From: Chloroflexia bacterium | GTDB taxonomy: Bacteria; Chloroflexota; Chloroflexia; QHBQ01; JADMIH01 | NCBI GenBank assembly: GCA_025927935.1 | Contig: JAICKM010000094.1 | Span: 1 to 13,949, forward strand | Length of the DNA: 13,949 bases | Reading direction: 5' to 3' | In this document: positions 1 to 6,594 of the stretch, piece after piece | How the letters are laid out: every line of letters starts with the position of its first letter | How positions within the stretch are numbered: position 1 is the stretch's first letter | Made by a program: the position numbers and the translations under genes | Notes under the pieces: generated by a model | Told to the model about the DNA's origin: nothing | The model's input: the letters and a program-made list of their open reading frames with translations, nothing else | Databases searched by the model: none

Positions 1-29
1 AGGGAGCCGGCGCGGGGGGAGTCTTTGCG

Positions 30-953
30 TCAGGGATGCTCCGTGCGCGCCCACACCTGCCGCCCGTCCGACAGCAATTCAATCGTGCCTTGCAGGTCGG
101 TCCGGTACGTCGTCACCCCGGCATCGTGCAGCAGGCGTAGGGTGTTGGGCGCGGGGTGGCCGTAGGTGTTTTTCGCCCCAACGGAAATCAGCGCCACCGC
201 CGGGTGGATCGCCGCCAGCAACTCCGGACTCAGGCCGGTGGAGCTGCCGTGATGCGGCACTTTCAAGACCTGCGCGCTCAGGGCATCAGGCGCACTGCCC
301 AGCAGATCGCGGCCTGCCTCGGTCTCGATGTCGCCGGTGAGCAACATCCGAATCGCGCCGTACTCCAGGCGCAACACCACCGAGGAGTTGTTGATGTCGG
401 AGTGCGTGCCATGAAACAACTGCGACGACGGATACAGCACCCGCAGCGCCAGTCCCGGTTCCACCTGGACCACCTGCCCGGCCTGGGCCGGCGTCACCGG
501 CACAGCGGCCAGCGCCAACCGTCCGTGCCAAGCGTCCTCCAGATCCCGGTCCCCGTCCTGGAAAGGGGTTTCCAGCACGCTCGCCACCTGGTAGTGGGCC
601 AACACATCAATCAGGCCGGTGATGTGATCCGCATGGGGATGGGTCAGCACCAGCAGGTTGAGGCTGCGGTCCCAGAAGGGCCGGTGCTGGCCCAACTCGC
701 GTTCCAGCGCCGCCGGGTCCGGCCCGCCGTCGATCAGCAGCCCGCCTCCCTGCGGCGTCTGGATCAGCAGCGCGTCGCCCTGGCCCACGTCGAGCGCCCA
801 GAGATGCAGCAGGCCGTCGGGCCGTTGGGCCAGCGCCGCGACGAGGAGCGCGATGCCCACCGCCCAGGCGGCGAGGCCCAGCACCCAGACACGCTCCGAC
901 CAGCGTAAACGCACCGGCGCTGCTCGCCGCTCCGCGGGCGGTAACTCGCGCAT
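30..953 (-). CDS. Membrane-tethered ComEC/Rec2-like metallo-beta-lactamase-fold hydrolase
   Basis: This 307-aa protein has one N-terminal membrane segment (about residues 22-43, after an Arg-rich cytoplasmic start) followed by a metallo-beta-lactamase domain. Visible motifs are DVGQGDA (55-61), the metal site THPHADH (H105, H107, D109, H110), the NNSSVVLRL strand (188-196), LLTGD (D208), KVPHHGS (231-237) and NTYGHP (H266). This set is typical of the C-terminal domain of the DNA-uptake channel ComEC and of stand-alone relatives. The competence channel helices are absent, so DNA transport is not implied. By topology the domain should lie outside the cell, where it might act as a nuclease or phosphodiesterase; the substrate is unknown. 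The ATG has a GGAGG 9 nt upstream and its own promoter at 1012-1040. It follows the MFS gene by 111 bp. Family confident, function not. Confidence 0.9.
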   Translation of the reverse strand: MRELPPAERRAAPVRLRWSERVWVLGLAAWAVGIALLVAALAQRPDGLLHLWALDVGQGDALLIQTPQGGGLLIDGGPDPAALERELGQHRPFWDRSLNLLVLTHPHADHITGLIDVLAHYQVASVLETPFQDGDRDLEDAWHGRLALAAVPVTPAQAGQVVQVEPGLALRVLYPSSQLFHGTHSDINNSSVVLRLEYGAIRMLLTGDIETEAGRDLLGSAPDALSAQVLKVPHHGSSTGLSPELLAAIHPAVALISVGAKNTYGHPAPNTLRLLHDAGVTTYRTDLQGTIELLSDGRQVWARTEHP

Positions 954-1011
954 CGGCCCCTTCCTCCGTCGATCCCCCTACCGGCCCGCACACCCGCCCG
1001 GCTCACCCGCT

Positions 1012-1040
1012 ATTATAGCAGCGAGCGAGCGGGCTGTACA
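1012..1040 (-). promoter_or_regulatory. Predicted sigma70-type promoter for the ComEC-like gene
   Basis: Read on the minus strand, TGTACA (plus positions 1035-1040) and a perfect TATAAT (1012-1017) are separated by 17 bp. Transcription would start near 1005 and give a leader of about 50 nt before the ATG at 953. The -10 context GCTGCTATAAT also occurs at the MFS promoter (2567-2572). No operator-like palindrome is seen here. Confidence 0.6.
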
Positions 1041-1064
1041 CTGATGGAGCAGGCGCAGTGATGT

Positions 1065-2474
1065 TCAGGCCGGTTCATGTATGGGGTGGCTGACCTCTTC
1101 CGGGAGCGTGTTGCCCGAGTCGAGGATGGCCTGGCGGGTGTTGGTCAGGGCCAGGATGATGGCGCCGACCACCAGCAGGAAGATCACCGAAAGGATCGCC
1201 TCGCGGTAGGAGTTCGTGGCCTGCACGACGATGCCGAAGATGAGCGGGCCGATCCAGGACGTGCCGCGCTCCGAGATCTCGTAGATGCCGAAGAAGGCCG
1301 CCTCGCGGTTGCGCGGGATCATGCGCGAGAAGAGCGAGCGCGAGAGTGCCTGCGACCCGCCCAGCACCAGGGCGATCACTACGCCCATGCCCCAGGCTTC
1401 GGCGATGGTGTGGAAGAAGGCATAGGCGTAGATCACAACGGCGGACCAGATCACCAACGAGATCAGGATGGCGTTTTTGGCGCCGATGGCGCCCGCGACG
1501 CGCTCGAACAGCAGCGCCCCGCCGAAAGCCACGAATTGCACCATCAGAATCAGCCTGATCAGGAACGATTGGTCGACCTCTTTGCCCTGCGAGACAAACA
1601 ACTCCTGGGCGAAGAAGACGGAGGCCAGGCCGATGACTGTCTGGATGCCGTCGTTGTAGAACAGGTAACCTAGCAGATAGCGCGCGGTGTGCGGCAAGCG
1701 GATCAGTTCGCGGAAGGTGTTGCCCAATTCGCGGAAGCCGACCGTCAGCACGGTGGCGCCGGGCGGCAGGGGGTGGGCCGGCGCGCGGACGTGCAGGCGG
1801 CGGAAGGTGAGCACGGCGAAGGCGCCCCACCAGATGCCCGCCGACAAGACCGACAGGCGCACCGCCAGGCCGCGGTCGATGCCGATCTTGTCCCCGGCCA
1901 GCACCAGCACCAGGTTCGCCAGCAACAGCAAGCCGCCGCCCAGGTAGCCCAGCGCAAAACCGCGGCTCGATACCTTGTCGCGCTGGTCCTCGGTGGTGAT
2001 GTCGGCCAGATACGCGTTGTACATGACGATGGAACCGCCGAAGCCGATATTGGCGACCAGGAACAGCAGCGCACCGAGCAGGTACAGCCCACCGCTCACG
2101 AAGAAGAGCAGGCAGGTCGCCACCACCCCCAGGTAGCAGAAAATCATCATCAGGCGCTTCTTCAAGTGCGTGTAGTCGGCGATGGCGCCCAGGATGGGCA
2201 GCAGGAAAACCTGCAAGAAGACCGAGACGGAGATGGCGAAAGGAAACAGCGATTTCGCCGTCACCTCCAGCGGCCCCAGGCTGAGCACCACGCCGTTCTC
2301 GCCCACCGCGCTCTGGGCCAGGGCGGTCAGGTAGGGACCGAGCAGGGCGGTGTACACTGTGGTGCTGAAGACGGAGTTGGCCCAGTCGTACATCATCCAG
2401 CCGAAGATCTCGCGCCGGTCGTTAACCGGCGGGGCGCCGCCGGGCTGGGCAGGGATCGCGTGCGCCGGGGTCAT
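1065..2474 (-). CDS. MFS transporter, UMF1 (Atg22-like) family
   Basis: This is a 469-aa polytopic membrane protein with about 12 hydrophobic segments. The N-terminal signature WMMYDWANSVFSTTVY (residues 26-41) is characteristic of the UMF1 family of the major facilitator superfamily, related to the yeast vacuolar effluxer Atg22. Further family-like stretches are GAIADYTHLKKR in the loop after an early helix, FALGYLGGGLLLL, and FFGIYEISERGTSWIGPL near the C-terminus. The substrate is unknown; bacterial members are usually annotated only as permeases or exporters. A longer reading from 2543 is possible, but the ATG at 2474 has AAAGGAGA 5 nt upstream and the extra 23 residues are a Pro/Arg-rich tail, so I prefer 2474. 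The gene is transcribed away from the receptor-SBP gene across a shared 402-bp region and may use its own promoter at 2567-2595. Confidence 0.9.
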   Translation of the reverse strand: MTPAHAIPAQPGGAPPVNDRREIFGWMMYDWANSVFSTTVYTALLGPYLTALAQSAVGENGVVLSLGPLEVTAKSLFPFAISVSVFLQVFLLPILGAIADYTHLKKRLMMIFCYLGVVATCLLFFVSGGLYLLGALLFLVANIGFGGSIVMYNAYLADITTEDQRDKVSSRGFALGYLGGGLLLLANLVLVLAGDKIGIDRGLAVRLSVLSAGIWWGAFAVLTFRRLHVRAPAHPLPPGATVLTVGFRELGNTFRELIRLPHTARYLLGYLFYNDGIQTVIGLASVFFAQELFVSQGKEVDQSFLIRLILMVQFVAFGGALLFERVAGAIGAKNAILISLVIWSAVVIYAYAFFHTIAEAWGMGVVIALVLGGSQALSRSLFSRMIPRNREAAFFGIYEISERGTSWIGPLIFGIVVQATNSYREAILSVIFLLVVGAIILALTNTRQAILDSGNTLPEEVSHPIHEPA

Positions 2475-2566
2475 TGCCGTCTCCTTTATAGGCCGTCGAG
2501 GGGTGATTCGCGGAGCGCCGGGGGCCGGCGGGAACCGTAACACCCGCCCACGGACGCCGTGCCCGC

Positions 2567-2595
2567 ATTATAGCAGCATCACCGGGCGTTGTATA
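2567..2595 (-). promoter_or_regulatory. Predicted sigma70-type promoter for the MFS gene
   Basis: On the minus strand, TATACA (plus positions 2590-2595) lies 17 bp from a perfect TATAAT (2567-2572). The start would be near 2560, giving a leader of about 85 nt ahead of the ATG at 2474. The LacI-type 14-mer at 2683-2696 lies about 120 bp upstream of this start, too far for direct occlusion but within range of DNA looping. Confidence 0.6.
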
Positions 2596-2682
2596 GCAGC
2601 CAATCCGCCGCTGGGCCGGCTTCGACTCGACTCTCGCGCAGCCCGGCATATATACAGTAATCCGGCGCTATCTTTTTCCCGG

Positions 2683-2696
2683 TGGGAGCGTTCTCA
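2683..2696. promoter_or_regulatory. LacI-family operator, CebR-box-like
   Basis: The 14-mer TGGGAGCGTTCTCA matches the Streptomyces CebR box TGGGAGCGCTCCCA at 12 of 14 positions and is an imperfect palindrome about a central CG. It sits 61-74 bp upstream of the rightward -35 hexamer and about 114 bp (center to center) from the operator at 2797. It may be an auxiliary site for looping or may serve the divergent transporter gene. Confidence 0.6.
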
Positions 2697-2756
2697 CATT
2701 ACGAAATGCAGCGCGTTTCAGGGTAGCTGCCGTCCGATCATCAGACCATTTGGCTA

Positions 2757-2785
2757 TTGACATGCTACTACAAAGGCGTTAGACT
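2757..2785 (+). promoter_or_regulatory. Strong predicted promoter of the receptor-SBP fusion gene
   Basis: A perfect TTGACA (2757-2762) is followed after exactly 17 bp by TAGACT (2780-2785). Both hexamers and the spacing are identical to the lacI promoter at 5278-5306. Transcription should start near 2792, so the operator at 2797-2810 covers roughly +6 to +19 and the leader is about 85 nt. Confidence 0.8.
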
Positions 2786-2796
2786 GGCGTATCTAT

Positions 2797-2810
2797 TGTA
2801 AACGCTTCCA
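2797..2810. promoter_or_regulatory. LacI-family operator just downstream of the receptor-SBP promoter
   Basis: TGTAAACGCTTCCA matches the CebR box at 10 of 14 positions, keeps the central CG and has the half-site symmetry of LacI-family operators (5 of 7 paired positions). Its right half and flank (AACGCTTCCATG) nearly repeat the lacI operator (AACGCTCCCATG). Its place just after the -10 hexamer is typical of a repressor that blocks initiation. Confidence 0.65.
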
Positions 2811-2876
2811 TGGCAGGTACGCCGGTGCTGGCCCGGCCTGCCGCTTTCGCTACATTTAACCTTGCAGGTAACTATC

Positions 2877-5147
2877 ATGGCCTCCACCGCGGACCGGCGG
2901 AACGCGCCGCTCCACGCTATACCCCCCGCTGTCGCAGGCCCCAGCCTCCTGACTGGGGGCGGCGCGCTGGCCGGCGCGGGCCTCGTGCTTCTAGCCGGTC
3001 CCGCCGGTCTCCTATGGGCAGCGCCAGTTCTGTTCAGCGGGCTGGCCCTATTGCTGCTAGGCGGGCGAGTCTTGCGCCCCCGCGCGCCGGGTAGCCTGCC
3101 CGCACCCGCCGCGCCTGCCCCCACCGGTGCCCAACTCCCGCCGCTGGCCGACCTGAGCCAGGATGTACGCCAGTTGGTGATGCAGATGCAGATGCAGGCC
3201 GACCAGGTCCGCGATATCGCCCTCCATATCGGTGCGGCCACCGAGGGCCATACCAGCAGCATCAACATGCAGGCCGGAGCGACCAGCGAGGTCGCCGCCG
3301 CGATGGCGCAGTTCGAGCAAGTGATCGCTCGCGTCACGACGATGGCGCACGAAGTAGCCGAAGCCGCCGACGCGGTGCTGGCCGCGAGCACCAGCAGCCG
3401 CCACATGGTCGATTCAGCGGTCACTTCGCTGGAAGCGGCCCGGCGGCGGGTGGGCGAAACCCTCAGCGCCATGGAGGCGCTCCGTGTGCAGGCCGGGCAA
3501 ATCGGCGCCATCAACGACGTGATCGCCGAAATCGCCGATCACACCCATATTCTGGCCTTGAACGCCGCCATCGAGGCGGCGGGCGCCGGCACGGCGGGGC
3601 GGCGCTTCAGCGTCGTCGCGGCGGAGGTGCGCGTGCTGGCCTCGCGCACGCGGGACGAAGGCCGCCATGTCGCCGAACTCGTCGAGGAACTCCAGCAGGC
3701 CATGGACACGACGATGAGCGCCGCCCAGGCCGGGCTGGATCAGACGGCGCACACAAGTGGATTGGCCGCCGGGCTGGCCGCCGCGACCGCCCAACTCGGC
3801 CAGACCGCCGGGCGCACCCAGCATCTGGCCGCCGCCATCGACAGCGCCATGGGCCAGCAGCGCACCAGCGCGGGCGAAGTGACCCAGGCCCTGGAGTCAA
3901 TTGTCGAATCCACCACCGGCATGCGCGAACAGACCCACCTCATCGCCGCCGAAGTGGCTGATCTCACGGAGGTAGCGCGCCAACTGCGCGCGTCCGCGCT
4001 GCGGGTCGGCGTGGATACGAGCGAACAGGGCATCCTCCGCCTGCTGATTGCCGGGCGGGAGACGGTGTCGAGCCGGGGCCTGGCCTGGCAAGCGCTGGTG
4101 GAAGGCTGGAACCAAGAGCATCCCGGCAGCCGCATCGCCATCGAATTTATCCCGCCCGGCCCCGATTACATGACCGACCTGCGCCGCCAGTTAGCGGCGG
4201 GCGAAGCCGCCGACATCGTGCAGGTGGGCACCGTTGGCGAACTGGCCGGCGCAGGCTACCTGGCGCCACTGGACGACCTGCTCACCCCGGCGATGCGCGC
4301 CGATTTCTACGGCCCCCTGCTCGACAGCGGGCGGTTCCAGGGGCGGCTCTACAGCCTGCCCACCGAAGCGCAGCCGGGCATTATCCTTTATAACAAAGCC
4401 CTGTTCGCCGAGTTGGGCCTGTCCGTGCCGCGCACCTGGGACGAACTGATCGCCACCGCCCGGCGCTGCCAGACGCCCACCCGCGCGGGCCTGATTATGG
4501 ACACCGCGTCCGGTGAGTTCCGGGTCAAGCTCTGGATGCCGTTCATCTGGCAGGGCGGCGGCGATATCCCCGCGCCGGACGGCCAAGTGCGCTTCGACAG
4601 GCCGGCCATCCGCACCGCCCTCCAGCTCTGGCGCGATCTCATCGTCACCTACCAGGTCACGCCGCTGAAGCGCCCGCATCCCTATTACGATATCGCCAAC
4701 CTGGTCGAGGGCCACTGCGCCATGCAGTACATGGGCAGTTGGGGTCTGACCATGTTGCGCGAGGGCTACCCCGATTTCCCCTATGGGCTGATGGATCTCC
4801 CTCTGCCGCCGGGCGGCGCCCCGGCCACGGTGCTCTTGCCCTGGGGGCTTGCTGTCCACGCGCGTAGTCCCCATCGGGCCGCCGCCGCCGCCTTTGTGCG
4901 CTGGGCGCTGGCGACGGAAGGCGAAGCCGGTGCGCGTCGCGCCCGATCCTTGATGGTCGAGGGCCTGCCTATCCGCCGCAGCGTCGTGCCCATTGTCGAG
5001 CAGGAAGGCGAGGCGTACCCGGCCTGGCGCTACATGCTGGATGAAATCTATCCCCATGTCCGCATCGTCCCTGAATGGGGCGACGCGACCACCCAGGCGA
5101 TGGACGCCGCCCTCGAAGCGGCGCTGCGCGACCCGCCCACGGGCTAA
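2877..5147 (+). CDS. Methyl-accepting chemoreceptor signalling domain fused to family 1 sugar-binding protein domain
   Basis: The 756-aa product has three parts. Residues 24-63 form a short membrane hairpin or one long segment, flanked by Arg on both sides (R7, R8; R64, R67, R69), which favours both ends in the cytoplasm. Residues about 92-382 form a coiled-coil receptor domain with the tip [11 protein letters not shown] (225-235) and [13 protein letters not shown] after it, about 20 heptads per arm. Residues 385-756 are a family 1 extracellular solute-binding domain, with [11 protein letters not shown] and PRTWDEL near 505-523 and MQYMGSWG near 616. No membrane segment separates receptor from SBP, and the SBP has no signal peptide or lipobox. 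Typical receptors have the ligand domain N-terminal and outside; this order is reversed. The ATG at 2877 has an AGG-type site 7 nt upstream; a TTG at 2862 is an alternative. Both domain assignments are firm; sugar sensing is inferred. Confidence 0.9.
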   Translation: MASTADRRNAPLHAIPPAVAGPSLLTGGGALAGAGLVLLAGPAGLLWAAPVLFSGLALLLLGGRVLRPRAPGSLPAPAAPAPTGAQLPPLADLSQDVRQLVMQMQMQADQVRDIALHIGAATEGHTSSINMQAGATSEVAAAMAQFEQVIARVTTMAHEVAEAADAVLAASTSSRHMVDSAVTSLEAARRRVGETLSAMEALRVQAGQIGAINDVIAEIADHTHILALNAAIEAAGAGTAGRRFSVVAAEVRVLASRTRDEGRHVAELVEELQQAMDTTMSAAQAGLDQTAHTSGLAAGLAAATAQLGQTAGRTQHLAAAIDSAMGQQRTSAGEVTQALESIVESTTGMREQTHLIAAEVADLTEVARQLRASALRVGVDTSEQGILRLLIAGRETVSSRGLAWQALVEGWNQEHPGSRIAIEFIPPGPDYMTDLRRQLAAGEAADIVQVGTVGELAGAGYLAPLDDLLTPAMRADFYGPLLDSGRFQGRLYSLPTEAQPGIILYNKALFAELGLSVPRTWDELIATARRCQTPTRAGLIMDTASGEFRVKLWMPFIWQGGGDIPAPDGQVRFDRPAIRTALQLWRDLIVTYQVTPLKRPHPYYDIANLVEGHCAMQYMGSWGLTMLREGYPDFPYGLMDLPLPPGGAPATVLLPWGLAVHARSPHRAAAAAFVRWALATEGEAGARRARSLMVEGLPIRRSVVPIVEQEGEAYPAWRYMLDEIYPHVRIVPEWGDATTQAMDAALEAALRDPPTG

Positions 5148-5166
5148 CCCCGATCCCGCCCACACG

Positions 5167-5191
5167 GCTCCGCCGCGGTGCGCGGCGGAGC
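5167..5191 (+). terminator. GC-rich hairpin after the receptor-SBP gene
   Basis: An 11-bp perfect stem (GCTCCGCCGCG with its complement) closes a 3-nt loop, 20 nt after the stop codon. No T tract follows, so it is either an atypical intrinsic terminator or a 3'-end stabilising hairpin. It separates this gene from the lacI promoter. Confidence 0.5.
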
Positions 5192-5241
5192 GCGCCCGCC
5201 GCTTGGTATGGGCATGCCCTGCGTCACACTAGGCTACCATT

Positions 5242-5255
5242 CTGCCAAATGGCAG
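5242..5255. repeat. Perfect 14-bp palindrome upstream of the lacI promoter
   Basis: CTGCCAAATGGCAG reads as an inverted repeat centered about 64 bp upstream of the likely lacI transcription start, a position used by activators. It could instead be a short hairpin; on the minus strand it is preceded, not followed, by T residues, so a leftward terminator is unlikely. Its core GCCAAATGG recurs in inverted orientation at 2746-2754, next to the receptor-SBP promoter. Confidence 0.35.
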
Positions 5256-5277
5256 GAAAACGGCTCGCGCCAGGCTC

Positions 5278-5306
5278 TTGACAACGCAAAGAAATCGCGC
5301 TAGACT
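5278..5306 (+). promoter_or_regulatory. Strong predicted promoter of lacI (and probably the GH116 gene)
   Basis: TTGACA (5278-5283) and TAGACT (5301-5306) are separated by 17 bp, identical in both hexamers to the receptor-SBP promoter. The start should be near 5313, directly in front of the operator at 5315-5328. Confidence 0.85.
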
Positions 5307-5314
5307 GTCGTTAG

Positions 5315-5328
5315 TGGGAACGCTCCCA
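5315..5328. promoter_or_regulatory. LacI-family operator overlapping the lacI transcription start
   Basis: TGGGAACGCTCCCA differs from the CebR box TGGGAGCGCTCCCA at one position and is a near-perfect palindrome (6 of 7 paired positions). It begins 9 bp after the -10 hexamer, so bound repressor would occlude RNA polymerase. Autorepression by the adjacent LacI protein is the natural reading. Confidence 0.8.
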
Positions 5329-5370
5329 TGAAATCAGGGCATAATGAACTCCTTCTCATGCCCGACGGAG

Positions 5371-5384
5371 TGGACGCGTTCCCA
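5371..5384. promoter_or_regulatory. Second LacI-type operator in the lacI leader
   Basis: TGGACGCGTTCCCA matches the CebR box at 11 of 14 positions, in the same register around the central CG. It is 56 bp center to center from the operator at 5315, close to a whole number of helical turns (about 5.3), and lies 25 bp before the preferred lacI start codon. It may act as an auxiliary or roadblock site. Confidence 0.45.
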
Positions 5385-5408
5385 CAAGCATTCTATCGAG
5401 GTATCCTC

Positions 5409-6488
5409 ATGAACCTGGAAGAAGTGGCCCGACTGGCTGGGGTATCACGCTCCACCGTGTCACGCGTCGTCAATGACGATCCCCGCGTAAGCGAGGATGT
5501 GCGCACGCGCGTGCAACAGATCATCCGCGAACACAATTATCACCCTAACGCCGCCGCGCGCAGCCTAGCTTCCCGGCGCACGCGCATTCTGGGCCTGGTC
5601 TTTCCCAAGGTAACGACCACCGTCTTCAGCGATCCCTTCTTTCCCAAGCTCATCCAGGGCGCGGTCGAGGCGTGCAACGCCGCCGACCACAACTTGATGA
5701 TGCTCATGGACAGTTCCGCCGAGTATATCGCCGGGGACCGCATCTACAATCGCATTATCCGCGGCCACCACCTCGACGGCGTGGTCATCGCATCCAGCGT
5801 GGTCGACGATCCCATTGTCGAGCAGTTGCAACAGGCCGGATTCCCCTTCGTGCTGGTGGGGCGCCATCCGCGCTACCACGAAGTCAACTCGATTGATGTG
5901 GACAACCGGGCGGCGGCGGAAAGCGCGGTCGGCCACCTGGTCGACCATGGCTACCGCCGCATCGCCATCATCACCGGCATGCGCAACATGATCGCCACTA
6001 TCGACCGCTACGCCGGCTATGTCACCGCGTTACAGGAAGCGGGGCAACTACCCGATCCCGCGCTTATGGCGCATGGCGGATTCAGCCAGGAAGGCGGCTA
6101 CGCGGCGATGCAGCAACTGCTGCCCCATAAGCCGGATGCGGTCTTTGTCGCCAGCGACGTGATGGCCTTCGGCGCGCTCCGCGCCCTGCAAGAACAGGGC
6201 GTGCGCGTGCCCGAGGACATCGCCCTCATTGGCTTCGACGGCCAGGACGAGACCGCGCACACCCGGCCGCCCCTATCCACCGTCGCCCAACCCATCACCG
6301 AGCTGGGCCGGGAAGCGGTGCAACTCCTGTTGGAGCGCATTGAACATCCGGAGGACAGCCCGCGGCACCGGTTTTTGCCCACCCACCTTATCTTGCGCCG
6401 GTCATGTGGCTGCGCCGAGGCGTCTCCATCGCTCGTATCAGTGGGGGCAACCACAGCCGAAATCGTGCTCCCACCCGCCCATTCCTGA
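5409..6488 (+). CDS. LacI-family transcriptional repressor, CebR-like operator type
   Basis: The 359-aa product starts with a LacI helix-turn-helix (LEEVARLAGVSRSTVSRVVN, residues 3-22), then a hinge region (NAAARSLASRRT) and a periplasmic-binding-protein-like ligand domain with PDAVFVASDVMAFGALRAL and ALIGFDG, ending RRSCGC plus a short tail of about 24 residues. A reading from 5328 would add 27 residues, but that ATG lies inside the operator and almost at the transcription start; the ATG at 5409 has GAGG 7 nt upstream and puts the HTH at the N-terminus as usual. The recognition helix carries Arg-Ser where E. coli LacI has Tyr-Gln. The regulator probably controls its own promoter, the receptor-SBP promoter and, by read-through, the GH116 gene 106 bp downstream. 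The inducer is unknown; a beta-gluco-oligosaccharide is inferred from the operator type and the neighbouring enzyme. Confidence 0.92.
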   Translation: MNLEEVARLAGVSRSTVSRVVNDDPRVSEDVRTRVQQIIREHNYHPNAAARSLASRRTRILGLVFPKVTTTVFSDPFFPKLIQGAVEACNAADHNLMMLMDSSAEYIAGDRIYNRIIRGHHLDGVVIASSVVDDPIVEQLQQAGFPFVLVGRHPRYHEVNSIDVDNRAAAESAVGHLVDHGYRRIAIITGMRNMIATIDRYAGYVTALQEAGQLPDPALMAHGGFSQEGGYAAMQQLLPHKPDAVFVASDVMAFGALRALQEQGVRVPEDIALIGFDGQDETAHTRPPLSTVAQPITELGREAVQLLLERIEHPEDSPRHRFLPTHLILRRSCGCAEASPSLVSVGATTAEIVLPPAHS

Positions 6489-6490
6489 TC

Positions 6491-6510
6491 GCCGGGAACA
6501 CAACCCCGGC
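6491..6510 (+). repeat. Small hairpin between lacI and the GH116 gene
   Basis: A 6-bp stem (GCCGGG with CCCGGC) encloses an 8-nt loop, starting 2 nt after the lacI stop. It has no T tract and is too weak to call a terminator. It could attenuate or protect the 3' end of the lacI message. I see no convincing separate promoter in the 106-bp gap, so GH116 is probably co-transcribed with lacI. Confidence 0.3.
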
Positions 6511-6594
6511 GCCGCAGAGAGGCACGCGAGTTATGGACAGGACGGTCCGCTTGATATTTCATCCGCGGTTCCAGGGGCGAGCCGGCAGGGCCGG

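Larger units (their letters stand above)
2475..2876. other. Divergent intergenic region with promoters and LacI-type operators
   Basis: This 402-bp stretch holds no convincing gene. It contains a leftward promoter (2567-2595), a CebR-like 14-mer (2683-2696), a rightward promoter (2757-2785) and a second 14-mer just after it (2797-2810). It is visibly richer in A+T than the flanking genes from about 2640 to 2810, as expected for a control region. An AT-rich tract at about 2648-2656 is not part of a promoter I can complete. Confidence 0.7.

Noticed and set aside
1689..2540. Plus-strand frame of 283 codons very rich in Gln and His
   Set aside because: It is antisense to the MFS gene; the Gln/His bias comes from reverse-complemented Leu and Val codons.
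5242..5260. Palindrome plus AAAA as an intrinsic terminator
   Set aside because: The A run lies 3' on the plus strand; on the minus strand the T run precedes the stem, so neither direction fits.
6229..6594. N-terminal extension of the GH116 reading frame into lacI
   Set aside because: It overlaps 260 bp of lacI in another frame and would place the signal segment at residue 130; the ATG at 6595 gives a normal export signal.
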